A DNA stretch of 64,000 nucleotides, taken from positions 62,001-126,000 of the forward strand of contig AP026149.1 in assembly GCA_030295235.1 (NCBI GenBank). Reading direction: 5' to 3'. A program made the translations under genes and the position numbers. Below are positions 25,677 through 37,523 of this stretch, in pieces. Under the pieces are notes generated by a model. That model searched no databases and was not told the origin of the DNA. It saw only the letters and a list, made by a program, of their open reading frames with translations. Source of the stretch: Fistulifera solaris (lineage: Eukaryota; Bacillariophyta; Bacillariophyceae; Naviculales; Stauroneidaceae). Positions within the stretch are counted from its first letter, which is position 1, and each line of letters begins with the position of its first letter.

Positions 25677-26738
25677 ATGCAGCAGCCACAACAAGAAGAA
25701 TACAAAGACGAGGAGACTCCGCTGTTATTACCTACAACAACAACAAGTACTACAACTACTACTACTACTTCTACTACTCCAATAACCGTCCACCCGCAAT
25801 GGCACGGCCGTGGATGGCTCTTGGGCGTCGCCTTTTGTACGGCACACTCAATGTCACCTTGCGCAGTATTTATGCGCAACCGCATCCTCCTTCGGCCGCG
25901 GCTTTGAGTACCAGTCGTGGTTGGTTGGCCGTGCTGTGTTTTCTCCCTTTGCTCTTGAGACAAAAGACGAAACCCAGTTCCACTATTATTTCGTTTCCAG
26001 CCCTGGAATTGGCGGTATGGAATTTCGGAGCGCAAGGATTGGCGAATATAGGTTTATTGACGGTTCCTTCGGCACGAGCGGCCTTTTGACACAAACCAGT
26101 GTGGTATGGACACCCTTTTATCTTGTCTTGTCAAGAAAAACCATTGTCCCCAACGACACCATTGGTGGGCCTCGTTCGTGTGTGCGTGCGGTCTGGGACT
26201 CTTGTCCTGGAGTCATGCTCCGGAAAATGCTCCTAGCAACAGCACGAGTCATCATGCCTATGGACATGTACTCTTGTTACTGGCCGCCGGTTGTTGGTCC
26301 ATGTACATTGTCCGATTGTCCACCTTGTCCGTAGGACACGAAGAAGTCTCCTTGCAAGCCTGTAAAAATGTCTATTTGGCCACATTGTACAGTCTGTGGT
26401 GGCTCTTGCAATCTATTTTGGAGGAGAAAACACAGTTCGATGCTTCGTCGTCATTGTCATCGTCATCGTCATCGTCGTCGTCGTCATGGTACTTGAATCC
26501 CATCCTTTGGTGTTTGTTGTTGTACAGTGCTCTCGGACCCGGAACGTTAGCGGATATCGGACAACAACACGGTCAATGTTTATTACAAGAAGCAACCGAA
26601 TCAAATGTGTGGTTGAGTTTAGAACCTGTCTTTACGGCACTGTTGGGTTATTGTCTCTTAAACGAACCCTTGTCATGGGTAGAATTGGGGGGAGGTGGTT
26701 TGGTCGTGAGTGCCGCGCTGTGGTCGAGTGGTGGATGA
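25677..26738 (+). CDS. EamA/DMT-superfamily transporter
   Basis: A drug/metabolite-type membrane transporter of about 350 residues. The ATG at 25677 (MQQPQQEEYKDEETPLLLP) starts a hydrophilic leader with a Thr tract. Hydrophobic helices follow, among them FPALELAVWNFGAQGLANIG, TSVVWTPFYLVLS, LLLLAAGCWSMYIVRLSTLS and VFTALLGYCLLNEPLSWVEL. The last is the classic EamA ending, where EP is conserved. Three one-base breaks occur: T4 at 25833-25836, T4 at 26084-26087 and G3 at 26167-26169, each one base short. Continuous protein reappears after each. A (TCG/TCA)n tract encodes a Ser run near 26450. Substrate is unknown and the membrane is unassigned. Confidence 0.8.
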
Positions 26739-26903
26739 TACTTATTTGTAAAAATGGTTGGTTGAGAGTGTGAATCCAGTAAACAAACGAGTATGATATA
26801 AATAATAGTGATTGCCAAGCGTTTGTATTTTCAACTCGTACGATTTTGTTATTCGAAGAAGAATGATGATGACTTCCATCTGTTATCTACTTGTACTACG
26901 TAC

Positions 26904-27389
26904 TTAGACTACCACCGATTCTCCGACGTGTTTGTACGTGACACTGGAAAGAGCTCCACCACTCGCTTTAAAATCGGCCCACGCTTGATAATGCGATTGT
27001 TGTTTGTGATATTCAATGTCTTCCATGCTGGCATACAATTCATAAAAGATGAATTTGTTGTTTTGCGTAGGATCGCGCAAAACATCGAACCGATGACATC
27101 CGGGTTCTTGACGCGATTGTTCCGCATTGTGTTGCATCATGGGAAGGAATTCTTCTAAACGTGCTGGATCAATTTCGGCATGAACGACAATCGCCCATGG
27201 CTTATTATTATTATTATTATTATTGTTGGCGGCTGTACTCATGTTGTGCAATCGAGTAGTTGTTGCTAGACGCGAAAAGGAAGAAGAAGAAGAAGAAGAA
27301 GAAGGCACAACCAACGCACGAGTTTGCCAAAACAAAGTAGTGGTGGTCAAATAAGTCACCAAAGGTTTTCTCCAAGATAATACGAACAT
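26904..27389 (-). CDS. ABM-domain (antibiotic biosynthesis monooxygenase-fold) protein
   Basis: 161 residues, single exon, ATG at 27389. An organelle-type leader rich in Thr/Ser/Arg with Ser and Asn runs is followed by one ABM ferredoxin-like domain: WAIVVHAEIDPARLEEFLP, SRQEPGCHRFDVLRD, NKFIFYELYASMEDIEYHKQ. The domain usually forms dimers and can be a quinol monooxygenase or a heme- or stress-linked protein, so the reaction is not predictable here. The leader suggests mitochondrion or plastid. Divergent from OMA1 across about 440 bp. Confidence 0.8.
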   Translation of the reverse strand: MFVLSWRKPLVTYLTTTTLFWQTRALVVPSSSSSSSSFSRLATTTRLHNMSTAANNNNNNNNKPWAIVVHAEIDPARLEEFLPMMQHNAEQSRQEPGCHRFDVLRDPTQNNKFIFYELYASMEDIEYHKQQSHYQAWADFKASGGALSSVTYKHVGESVVV

Positions 27390-27830
27390 TCCTTTCTTCC
27401 AGTCTCTATATTATTACTCAGTGCGAAGAACAAGAAGAATTGCAAAAAAGAGATAATAATATTAATATGAAAGACTTTCTCTTTCACAAGAAAAAGATCG
27501 CAAAAATGAAACTGAAAAAATGAAAATACTACCTGGTACTTCGTACTATACGTAGCGTTTGTGTTGTGTTGTTACTACTATGTCGCGATGAAGTACGACA
27601 GCAGTCGAAGTGACGTACACACATACGTACAGAACGGTACTTACATTGGCTCACCCGGATGTTAGAGAGTGTGTTGTGACGTCACGCAAACCTGCCAACC
27701 AAATAATACTCCGTACTCCGGAGTAATACTATTATATCGACGACGACGATGGAGTTATTTTATTATTGATTCTTTTCATTCAATTGCTGTTACCTTACCT
27801 TACCTTACCTTACCGTAGCTAGTACCAGGT
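27390..27830. promoter_or_regulatory. Divergent intergenic region with TTACC repeat
   Basis: Contains five tandem ttacc units (27790-27814) directly before the OMA1 start and two GTACC-type motifs (27531-27555; 27819-27829). These lie in the probable OMA1 leader; their effect is unknown. Confidence 0.45.
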
Positions 27831-29069
27831 ATGGCTTCCTATCTTCTTCACTCAAAAATAATGTTGTCGTCGCGGCAATCGCCGTGTCTACGACGGCGCG
27901 GGATGATATCACAGCGATTCTTCTTGTCTTCGAATGCGCCCACAACAACAGCACAATACAACAATCATCCAACAAAACGCCGATTCAATTATTGGCATCG
28001 CTGGGGACGAGTGTTGCGATATACTCGTATTCCGGTGTTAGTTGTGAGTGTGTACGGTATTGGTTATCAACAAGGGATTATGGATACAACACGGACGCCT
28101 CTCGCTATGCAACAAGGTTTAATGTTAACAATCTTGAAATCGGTCGGTGTCACCCACGAACAACAAGTTCTAATTATTTGTGATTCTTCCTCTAACACAA
28201 TGAAACAAGCGACACCGGAACAACGTATGGTCATGACCGTGGGACACCAAATTGTCCAAGCGGCGCGGGTGTACGTGCAAGAACAATTGCAACTGGCGTT
28301 GCAACAAGCGCAACAAGACAATAACAATGAAATAATAATGCCCAGTGATATGACACCTCAACAACAATTGGAGTATTTCATGACGCAATCGAAATTTGCT
28401 GAAACGATTCAATTGTGGTATCAGGCACAATTGCGTTTGAATGGGGAAACTACGTTTCCGTCTCCCTGGTCGTATGTTTGGATTCAACACTCGAACATAC
28501 CCAATGCGTTTGTCACGGAAATCTTGCCGCGGCGACTTTTTATCACAAAAGCCATGGGACAGATTGCCACGACACCGGATGAATGGGCGGTCGTGTTAGG
28601 ACACGAAATTAGTCACCTTATTTTGGGACACAACAGTCAAACGAATCAATTGGAAGTCTTTTTGAAAACGGTCGAAATCTTATTGTTGAGTATGGATCCG
28701 ACCGAAGGCGTTTTGACGGTGTTTGTAGTTGGAGCGTTGGCGGCGGTCCATCGAGGATTGGCGGCAGCGTATTCCCGAGAACACGAACGACAAGCCGATG
28801 AATTGGGATTGGTGTTGGCGGCGCGGGCTTGTTTTGATACGCAACGGGGGATTCAAGTCATGCACAAGATGCATCAACATTCGGTCAGTGCGGCGCCTTC
28901 CACGATGCAAAGTAGTACAATATCCTTGTGGGATACTCACCCACCGAGTTGGGAACGCTATCAACAATTGCAAAAAGCGAGTCAAACGGAACATGCGTTA
29001 CGGTATACACATTGTCACACCATGACGCAACGTTTCTTACGGGCGATTAGCAGGAATCCGGTCGAGTAG
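27831..29069 (+). CDS. OMA1: OMA1-like mitochondrial M48 metallopeptidase
   Basis: OMA1 is the stress-activated zinc protease of the inner mitochondrial membrane that processes dynamin-like and other targets. The 412-residue single-exon protein has a basic presequence and a single membrane segment (YTRIPVLVVSVYGIGYQQG). Its M48 core has the zinc motif HEISHLILGH (about residue 257) and the third ligand in SREHERQADELG (about residue 313). The hydrophobic stretch between them (VLTVFVVGALAAV) is as in the family. It neighbours two other mitochondrial protease genes in this window. Its 3' end faces the ABCG gene 95 bp away. Confidence 0.88.
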   Translation: MASYLLHSKIMLSSRQSPCLRRRGMISQRFFLSSNAPTTTAQYNNHPTKRRFNYWHRWGRVLRYTRIPVLVVSVYGIGYQQGIMDTTRTPLAMQQGLMLTILKSVGVTHEQQVLIICDSSSNTMKQATPEQRMVMTVGHQIVQAARVYVQEQLQLALQQAQQDNNNEIIMPSDMTPQQQLEYFMTQSKFAETIQLWYQAQLRLNGETTFPSPWSYVWIQHSNIPNAFVTEILPRRLFITKAMGQIATTPDEWAVVLGHEISHLILGHNSQTNQLEVFLKTVEILLLSMDPTEGVLTVFVVGALAAVHRGLAAAYSREHERQADELGLVLAARACFDTQRGIQVMHKMHQHSVSAAPSTMQSSTISLWDTHPPSWERYQQLQKASQTEHALRYTHCHTMTQRFLRAISRNPVE

Positions 29070-29164
29070 TATACAATCCAAATGGAAATTCTAGTAACAC
29101 AGACTGATGATGATTGTTAAGAACATATAATGTTACAGCTCTATGATTCGCTCAATGTTCTGAA

Positions 29165-31375
29165 TTACAATCGAACTCTTCTTGCTACTTTGGGTGGCAT
29201 GGCAGCATTGGTTCCCTGAGACACTGACAATTCGATTGTTTTGGAGGATGGCTTGGGACCTGAGGATGGCTTTCGTCGTCGTACGGCTAATCCCCACCAA
29301 CTTAATAATAAATGAATTCCGGTCAAATAGGCCAAATGTTTCATGGCATGCACGTACGTTTCTTGTTTTAGTCCCAGGGCTTCCAAAACTTGATTACCAT
29401 TCCGTACCATGGCCATGGCACCCATGCGGGGTAAGTCTTTCCAAATTGATGACCACCACCGTCTTCCTCCAGTTGAGGAGACAAATTGCATGTCTTGGAA
29501 TTCAGCAACCATGACGGCATGGATGGCGTACGCAAATGGACTGATGCGTTTCATGAGTTGTGTCACCATAGGTGGTGAACGACGCGGATCGACTCCGCTG
29601 GGATTAATCACACCCACGAGCATGAGAACGACTAAAATGGGTAATCCAGCTTGAATGGCCAGACCCTCGGCGGCGAACCAACTCCCAAACAAAAATCCCA
29701 AGGATGCACCCGCTGCCGTCAATAAGGAAAAAAGCCCCCGTCAATGGCCACCATCCAATGCACAATCCGGTACACGCTTTCAAAACTGTACTAAAGACAC
29801 CCGCAAACAAGGCATCCAGTGGCAATTCCGCCAGAGCCTTCGCCAACAAATATTCCAAGGTACTGTATTGATGTCGCATTTGTTCCCGCAATACCACCGG
29901 ATATTCCTTTTCAAACAAATCGGCCGTCTTCATATATGCCATGTTACATACAACAATGGCCGCTGTAGTCAATAGTGCGGCCCGATCGGCTAAACTGTGT
30001 GCCGTGGGTGGTGAATTCGCCACAACGGTGGGATACAATTGGGTCAAGAGCCACGCGTTGCTCGCGGCAAAGACCAATCGAGCGACAATCGATGTCGTGT
30101 CGCGGAGATTTTGTCGCAAGGATCGTTTCAACAGTGCCATGAAACGCAAGAACCATGGAGGGCAGTGAAACAATCCAGGACGATGAGAACGGGAAGCAGA
30201 TTGCAAGGATTGAGCAGTTGGTATCTTATAGACTTCTTTCATTGAATTGTGTGGGTAACGCAGATCGCGATGTTTCTGGTTGTTCTTCTGGGGTATCCTT
30301 AATTGTTCTTGTTGATGCTTCCGAAAGTGCAACACAATCCTTTGGATACGCTTTTCGTCCAAAGCGGCTTGTACGGGGTCTTCGGGATCGACCGAAATCA
30401 AATCGACATAAAATTCGGCTGGATTCGTGTCTTGCGGACAGGAATATCCGAGATCATCAAAGTACGCTCGGACTTCTGAACGCGGTCCCACATAGCACAC
30501 GTGTCCACCCGACGCCAGTAATATAATATCATCCAATAATTCATTCCATATGGTCGATCGGGGTTGATGCAACACACAAAAGGCCGGAATTTGTAAATTC
30601 TGGACGGTATCACGAATGAGTTGGACGACACGAACACTCATACTGGTATCCAAGCCCGTCGTTGGTTCATCGGCCAACAACAGTTCCTTGTCAGTCAACA
30701 ATTCCAATGCCACCGCGAGTCGACGACGTTCTCCACCGGACAATTTGGGTGAATAAGAACCATGATAACCTCCCACTTTTCGATCGGCCACCGCTGCCAG
30801 TCCCAACGCTTGCAATTTCGTTTGTACCAAAGCATCACGTTGCTCTACTTCCCAATGAGGCAATTCCAAAAAGGCCGCCAATTGCAAGGTTTCTTGAACG
30901 GTCAATAATTCGAAAAACGAATCGTGTTGTTGCAACCAAGCGACTTGGGGTGGCGTCATGCGTATCAGTACTTCCTCGGGGTGATGATACTGCCAGACGT
31001 TACCTTGAGAAGAAGAAGACGAAGAAGAAGAACCCGCCAAGGCGTGAATAAGAGTCGATTTTCCGGCCCCCGAGGGTCCTAAAATGCCACATACGTGTCC
31101 ATTCGGAACGAATCCGGTGCAGGAATGTAATAACGGATGTTCTTTTGCCACACCGACAAATCATGCCATACCAAACCAGATTCTCCCTGCGTTAATTGCT
31201 GAATGATTTCTTCCTGTTTCATTGTGACGTACGTTTCTTTCTTTTCACGGTTGCTATTGTTGGTTTCGTCTTTTTCTTGTGGTGAAAGTGCCGCCGTGTA
31301 GTGCCTGCCGATCATCCCCAGAATCGCCAACACGAGGAAAAGAAATTGCGTTGTTACTCTTCGTTGTGATGGCAT
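29165..31375 (-). CDS. ABCG (White-type) half-transporter
   Basis: ATP-binding cassette first, then membrane domain, the ABCG order. The ATG at 31375 opens a signal-like helix (TTQFLFLVLAILGMIG). It is followed by Walker A GPSGAGKST (about residue 101), signature LSGGERRRLA (about 210), Walker B LLLADEPTTGLD (about 231), and an ABC2-type membrane domain with several helices. About 735 residues when read through. Two one-base breaks: near 31148-31149, where one added G gives VWAKEHPLLHS, and an A6 run at 29728-29733, where one fewer gives GAFSLLTAAGASLGF. Half-transporters dimerise; lipids or sterols are usual family substrates, but none can be named here. Confidence 0.87.
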
Positions 31376-31760
31376 CGTTATGGAATCAAGCCGTTCAGAG
31401 GGGATAAAAGAAACACAACGAAACACGAAAGTTTCTTTTTTTTTTCTTTTAGAAGGAAATAGATGAACCATAGAACACCCAACGGAACTTTCGAGCACAC
31501 GTTGTGAAGAACAAAAAGAGACATCTCGCAAAAATCGCATCGAAAAAAGATCGAAATGATCGTCACACCGATGACGTCATGTGGCGCGCCATTCGTTATT
31601 GATTATATAGAAGTCAACAGTACAATAGTGATACCAACCGTGACTCGAAACGAATCACGCAAAACTAGGGGGCAATTCCGACTTCTTCACGCCCAAAAAA
31701 GGCCAATTGAAAGATTTTTTTCTTTTCGTTTATGATTAAAATTATATTCTTGTTTCTTAT

Positions 31761-34204
31761 TCACGCCAATCCAGGTTCCAAAGTATCACCTACTATTTCA
31801 CCCGCTTCGTTTTCATTCGGATGCAAGATTTGTTTTCGACGCGCCAAGAACTCTTCATAAGCTGGATCGCTCGCAAAAGGACGTTTGCCAATCAACTGGA
31901 CAATATCATCATGAGTAATTGTCTCCTTTTCCAATAACATGTTGGCGACCTGTTCGACTTGCGTTTTCTTGTCGGTCAACAATTGCACAGTCTTGCTATA
32001 AGCTTCATCGACAATCCGACGCGCTTCTTCGTCCATGGCACGCGCCGTTTTTTCCGAGTACGGACGATCTTCCAACATGGCATTGGGATCACGAGGAAAG
32101 GACAACTGGCCCAAACGTGGGTTCATACCGTACAATTGAATGGTCGAGTAAACCAAATCGGTGACACGTTTCAAATCGTCCGAGGCACCGGTAGTGACAC
32201 GACCAAAAAGATGTCTTCGGCGGCACGGCCTGCCAGTGCCATGCAGACAATGTCCATAATCTGGGGCTGGGTCCGCAACGCGACTTCTTTCGGCAAGTAC
32301 TGCGCATAACCCAAGGCACCACTGCTGCGGGGAATGATGGTGACTTTCATTAACGGGTCGGCATGTTCCAAAAACCAGCCGGCCACGGCATGGCCGGCTT
32401 CGTGATGCGCCACGATAGCCCGTTCTTCTTTCGACATGATCTTGTTGGATTCCAATCCACCAATGATCCGATCGGTGGCTTTTTCGAAATCATCCAAAGT
32501 GACGGTATCACCTTTACGGCGCGCCGCGACAATGGCTGCTTCGTTGCAAATGTTGGCAATGTCAGCTCCGGCGAATCCCGGTGTCAGACCCGCCAATCGT
32601 CCGGCAATGTCATCAATATCATCGTGCAATTGAATACCTTTCAAATGAACCTTGAAAATTTCTTTTCGACCATTCAAATCGGGTTTGTCCACAATGATTT
32701 GTCGATCAAAGCGACCGGGGCGCGTCAAGGCTTGATCGAGAATATCGACACGGTTCGTTCCTGCCAACACAACGACGCCCGTCGATGCCTCAAAGCCATC
32801 CATTTCGACCAACAATTGATTGAGCGTATTTTCTCGTTCATCATTGCCACCCATTCCACCGCGTCCACGCTGTCGACCGACGGCATCAATTTCATCAATA
32901 AAGACAATACAGGGAGCATTGGCTCTTGCTTCGGCAAACAAATCACGGACACGACTGGGACCGACACCAACAAACATTTCAATGAAATCACTGCCACTGA
33001 TGGAAAAGAACGGAACACCGGATTCCCCCGCCACAGCTTTGGCCAACAAGGTTTTGCCGGTTCCGGGAGGACCACACAATAAGGCCCCTTTGGGAATTTT
33101 CGCACCCAACCGCGTAAAGGGTGCCGCATCTTTGAGAAAATCAACAAATTCCATAATTTCCAATTTCGCTTGATCACAGCCAGCGACATCGGCAAAGGTC
33201 ACTTTCACATCTTGGGCTTTGATTTTCTTGGCAGTCGATTTGCCAATTTGAAAGATACTGCCCATACCCCCGGGTCCTCCTCCGCCACCGGCACCCCGAG
33301 CCGCACCTTGTCCCACCAACAAAATCATTCCATATAAAACTCCGACCATGAGCAATCCGGGAAATGCTCCGAGTAGAGCACGTCCGATGGTATCCTCACT
33401 GGTATATTGAATCGGAATGAATTGTTGTTGTGAAGAAGCCATGGCTTTTTGTGCTTCTTCCACTTTTCGTTCAAAGACATCAACACTTCCAATTTGCATG
33501 CGATAATAAAAGGGTGCTGCGGGTGTTGGTGTTGTGGAAGTGGTGGTTGTTGTTGTTGTGGAAAGATTGGGCAATTCCAGTGAAGACTCGTCGTCGTCAA
33601 TGTTGGGTTGATAAAACAACGATGCTTCTCCGTCTTCGTGGTGATGTTCTGCCACTTTTCGATTCGGCCGCTGTAAAGTCGTTTGAGGACGAACATAGAT
33701 ACGAGCGGTTTGATTGTCATCTGTCACGACAATTTTGACGACATCCTTTTGTTGCAACAATTGCCACAATTCGTGCCACGTAATTTCCCGATGCGTTAGT
33801 AAGTCGCTACTGGTAGAAGAAGCGTCGGAGGTAGTGTTTTTGCTGGCGCCGTTATTTTGTGATTGACGATATTCGTAATAAGCCACCGCGGCCATTAACA
33901 ACAACCAGCGGGGTAGATTGCCGTAGTCATTGTTGTTGTTGTTGTCATTTTGTTGTTGTTGTTGTTGCTTGTGTTGTTGTTGTTTCTTTTCGTTCTTCTT
34001 CTCCTTGCCCAAAAAATGATCAAATCCATTTCCGGCAGATGGTTTTTGCATCCACCAAAACGTAGAAGAAGACGAATTCGACATTGACAGCGTTCGTGGG
34101 GAAAGTAGTATTCGGGTGTTATTATGAAAGTCAATCCTTCGCACAGACGTTCTTCGTGTCAACGAAAGGAATAATCGTGTCGACGATGAAGAAGAAGACA
34201 TCAT
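31761..34204 (-). CDS. Mitochondrial FtsH-type AAA metalloprotease (m-AAA like), copy 2
   Basis: Paralogue of the gene at 7.8-10.1 kb with the same plan: Ser-rich organelle leader, Lys/Gln/Asn-rich linker, FtsH extracellular domain between two membrane helices ([19 protein letters not shown] is the second), AAA module with GPPGTGKT (about residue 378), and HEAGH (about residue 599). The C-terminus LEPGLA matches ALTPGLA of copy 1. About 814 residues. One break: the A5 run at 32205-32209 is one base short, and adding it gives [19 protein letters not shown]. Two co-existing m-AAA subunits could form hetero-hexamers, as in yeast, but that is inference. Confidence 0.9.
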
Positions 34205-34785
34205 TTCATTATTTCGTAAATGGTTTGTGTTTGTTTTGCCTTATTTTATTCGTCGGCGCTATGTCAAATGTCTACACGTCGGTTTTTTTCTCTCTCTCTC
34301 TCTCTCTCTTCACTCCAAAATAAACAATTAAATGATTAAATGATTAAATGAATAATAATAATAATAATAAAGGAATGAATACTAAAGGAATGCGAAGAAA
34401 ACACGAGCGATCGAATGAATCAATGCAATGCAAAGGCAAAAAAAAATCAAGCGATATTATGGACCTCTCTCTCTCTCTCTCTTTTGGAGGACACCGTCAG
34501 CCGCAATTCTTCTCTCGTAATGTCGTCTGCAACGTGACTACAAGTCGTGGGACTGTTCATTCGTCTGTCCTTCAATACGGACAACGAACCTCACCGAGGG
34601 CAAACGAAGGAAACACGCGAGGATCGTTGGTGGCACTGTGCTATAAACAGTAGATGGCGTTGCACGGCAACGCAACCGAAAAAGGCGACGATCCTCGAGA
34701 TTGCTTCTCCTCTTCCATCATCATCATTGCGATTATTAGCATCATTCTTGCAAAACATACACATACATACACACACAATAATAAC
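34205..34785. promoter_or_regulatory. Divergent intergenic region with two CT-repeat tracts
   Basis: Between FtsH copy 2 and proteasome beta-6. It contains (CT)n tracts at 34289-34309 and 34465-34482 and an (AAT)n tract near 34348-34369. CT/GA repeats are often promoter-proximal in eukaryotes; no direct evidence here. Confidence 0.45.
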
Positions 34786-35535
34786 ATGACAACACACTGG
34801 AACGCTCGCACTCCTATTACTTCAATTATGGGCACATTGATGGCATCTACGGAAGAGTCGTCAGTGGTCGCCACCACATCGTTGCCCATCGAACACCGCT
34901 TTTCACCATACGATTTCAATGGCGGTACCGTTGCGGCCGTTTCCGGTCCCGATTATGTCGTCGTCGCTGCCGATACGCGTTTATCGTCGGGATACGAAAT
35001 CAAGAGTCGAAATGTTACCAAATTACACGCCCTGACCGACAAATGCATCTTGGCATCGGCGGGATGCAAAACCGATGTCGATCAATTGCGCAGTGTACTA
35101 GATATTCGGGGTAAAATGTATCAATACAATCATCGAAAACCCATGAATACACCGTCTGTTGCACAAATGTTGTCCGTGACGTTGTATGGCAAACGGTTCT
35201 TTCCTTATTATGCCTTTAATGTCTTGGCGGGCATTGATGCGCAAGGTGTCGGTGCCGTGTATTCGTACGATGCCATTGGGTCCTTTGAACGTACACAATA
35301 TTCAGCCGCCGGTAGTGGACAAGCGTACGTCATTCCCTTTCTCGACAATGTCATTGGGAATCGCAATCGTCTTGAAGAAAAACCCATACTTACTGCCACG
35401 GAAGTTGTGGAATTGTTGAAAGATGCCTTTTTGAGTGCCGGGGAACGCGATATTTATACCGGTGATCAAGTGGAAATTATGGTGGTGACGCGCGATGGCA
35501 TTCAAACGCAAACGTTTGCGCTCAAGGCGGATTAA
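34786..35535 (+). CDS. PSMB1: 20S proteasome subunit beta type-1 (beta-6)
   Basis: Non-catalytic beta subunit of the 20S core. The ATG at 34786 ([10 protein letters not shown]) is chosen because the upstream in-frame ATG (34654) would add a low-complexity stretch not found in the family. Family marks are [58 protein letters not shown] and [16 protein letters not shown]. Length, 249 residues, fits. The N-terminal Thr nucleophile of active beta subunits is not expected here. Single exon, frame intact. Confidence 0.93.
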   Translation: MTTHWNARTPITSIMGTLMASTEESSVVATTSLPIEHRFSPYDFNGGTVAAVSGPDYVVVAADTRLSSGYEIKSRNVTKLHALTDKCILASAGCKTDVDQLRSVLDIRGKMYQYNHRKPMNTPSVAQMLSVTLYGKRFFPYYAFNVLAGIDAQGVGAVYSYDAIGSFERTQYSAAGSGQAYVIPFLDNVIGNRNRLEEKPILTATEVVELLKDAFLSAGERDIYTGDQVEIMVVTRDGIQTQTFALKAD

Positions 35536-36157
35536 TAGGTAGGAAAGATGGTGAAATGGAATTATACAAAATAATATAAATGATGAGGAGTCGAGACGCG
35601 TTTTTTTTCTTTGTTCTATTTTACGTAGAAGAGAACAGTCATTTGTGTTGGTTACCAATGAAAGAGCTAGATAGACAGGGAACGGCGTTAAAACCTCGTC
35701 GTAGACGCTACGTAGAATCTTGTACTGGGAGGCAGATTTTTAACGTCCTTCCCAGATGGCTCTGCCCTTTGGCATAATTACTTTGTATTGAACTTCGGAT
35801 GAGGGCCTTAAAACGTGACTGACCGTTGCTGGTCCCGAGTGTCAGATTCCGACACTCTACCTGTACAAAGTACACATTCCATGGAAGGGCGAACCGGCGC
35901 GCCATTGGCTCTTTCGAAGTCCTCCGACGATGAAAATGACTTGACCAACGCAAAAAATAGAGACCATCCGTTTGGTATCCTTTCACAAAGAAAACAAAAA
36001 CAAGAGACCTTTCTTCTTCAACCCAAGCAAGAAGTAAACATACATACCTACGGAATATACCCTCAACGAATCTCTACTCCGCGATATCTCCTTTCCTTTG
36101 TTTCACTCCTTCTTGCTCTGTTACTTCTTCACTCTTCTTGATTGACTCGTTTACAAC
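35536..36157. other. Intergenic stretch
   Basis: About 620 bp between two genes on the same strand; it should hold the P5CR promoter. Nothing further seen. Confidence 0.35.
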
Positions 36158-37192
36158 ATGATACGCCTTTTCAATCATCAACCTTCGACTACGAGTCGAC
36201 TTTTCTGGCGCTCGTGCGTGACACGCTATCATTATTATTCGACAGAAAAACCATCGTTCGATGGAACTACACCGGCCTTTTCCAAAATTGCTTGCATCGG
36301 TACTGGCAAAATGGCGCACGCCCTGTTAAAGCCCATGATTACAACCGGTTTCCATCCCGCCAAAGATTTTACCGTCTTTGATGTTTCCACCAATCTCATG
36401 GAACAAGTCAGTAATGAATTGGGTGTCCAAACGGCCGAAAGTATTCCCGAAGCCATCGAAGGAGCCGATTTTATTCTCTGTGCCGTCAAACCACAAAATC
36501 TGAATGCCGCCTTCTTTGCCGAATTCCGTAAAGCGCAACCACATCCAAACGCGATATTGTTGTCAGTGATTGCCGGGAAAACCATTGATGTTTTTCATCA
36601 TACGCACATTAACAAAATTGTCCGCAGTATGCCCAATACGCCCGCCCAAGTCGGAGAAGGCATGACCGTGTGGAGTTGTACGCCCAATTTAACCGGCAGT
36701 GATCGCAATTTGATTCAAACCGTATTGAGTACGTGTGGTCACAGTATGTATGTCGATGATGAATCCTACATTGACATGGCCACCAGTATTAGTGGTTCCG
36801 GGCCCGCGTACATTTTCCTTCTTATGGAAAGTATGATTGATGGTGCCGTCCATATGGGATTCCCTCGTGACAAGGCAACGACGTTGGTGTATCATACCAT
36901 GCTGGGATCGACGTTGTATGCGATGGAAAGTGGGGAACATCCGGCCATTTTGCGCAACATGGTCACCAGTCCGTCCGGTACGACCGCTTCGGCCTTGTAC
37001 GAATTGGAAAATGGAAAAATTCGGACCGTCATTAAAGATGCCATGTGGGCGTGTTATCGTCGTTCGTTGGAAATGGGGAATCATGATAGTAATGTCGGTC
37101 CAGGACGATCGCAAACACCGCATGTTGTACACGCGGCGACGCCCGATTCCGAGTTGAGTAGTGATGACGAAGAGGTAGTACGACAACGTTAA
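36158..37192 (+). CDS. P5CR: Pyrroline-5-carboxylate reductase
   Basis: Last step of proline synthesis: reduces 1-pyrroline-5-carboxylate with NAD(P)H. 344 residues, single exon. A Ser/Arg-rich, mitochondrion-like leader comes first. The Rossmann motif CIGTGKMAHALL lies at about residue 46, with CAVKPQNL and RSMPNTPAQVGEGMT. The dimerisation domain carries SISGSGPAYIFLLMESM and HPAILRNMVTSPSGTTASAL, the family signature. The acidic C-terminal extension after YRRSLEMG is not needed for activity and looks disordered. Confidence 0.94.
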   Translation: MIRLFNHQPSTTSRLFWRSCVTRYHYYSTEKPSFDGTTPAFSKIACIGTGKMAHALLKPMITTGFHPAKDFTVFDVSTNLMEQVSNELGVQTAESIPEAIEGADFILCAVKPQNLNAAFFAEFRKAQPHPNAILLSVIAGKTIDVFHHTHINKIVRSMPNTPAQVGEGMTVWSCTPNLTGSDRNLIQTVLSTCGHSMYVDDESYIDMATSISGSGPAYIFLLMESMIDGAVHMGFPRDKATTLVYHTMLGSTLYAMESGEHPAILRNMVTSPSGTTASALYELENGKIRTVIKDAMWACYRRSLEMGNHDSNVGPGRSQTPHVVHAATPDSELSSDDEEVVRQR

Positions 37193-37440
37193 ACGAAGGT
37201 TGTTGTTGGCGTGCAGGATGCTACATTAATGACATACACAAGGATGATGTTCACCATAGAAAAACTTCCACAAAAACTATAGAAACACAAAATTGATAGT
37301 AAATTGCTCTAGCCAAAAATTTCCCTAGCGTTTTAAGAAAAACAGGCACATCACGGATGGTTCCCTTTGTAAACAACACCCGGTCCTTCTGCCATATTTC
37401 CACATTCACGCCCCACCACCACGACGACAATTGAGTATCT

Positions 37441-37523
37441 CACCAGTTTAGTGAATTGTCGTTTTCCTTCCTTCCTTCCTTCCTTCCTTCCTTTCTTCCT
37501 TCCTTCTTTCCTTCCTTCCTTCC
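37441..37523. repeat. TTCC microsatellite after the 37.5-kb gene
   Basis: Runs of ttcc with a few ttct interruptions at 37467-37523, directly abutting the minus-strand stop codon, so transcribed as a GGAA tract in the 3' UTR. Confidence 0.8.

Noticed and set aside
34654-34785. 44-residue N-terminal extension of proteasome beta-6
   Set aside because: Low-complexity Ile/His/Thr sequence absent from the family; the ATG at 34786 fits.
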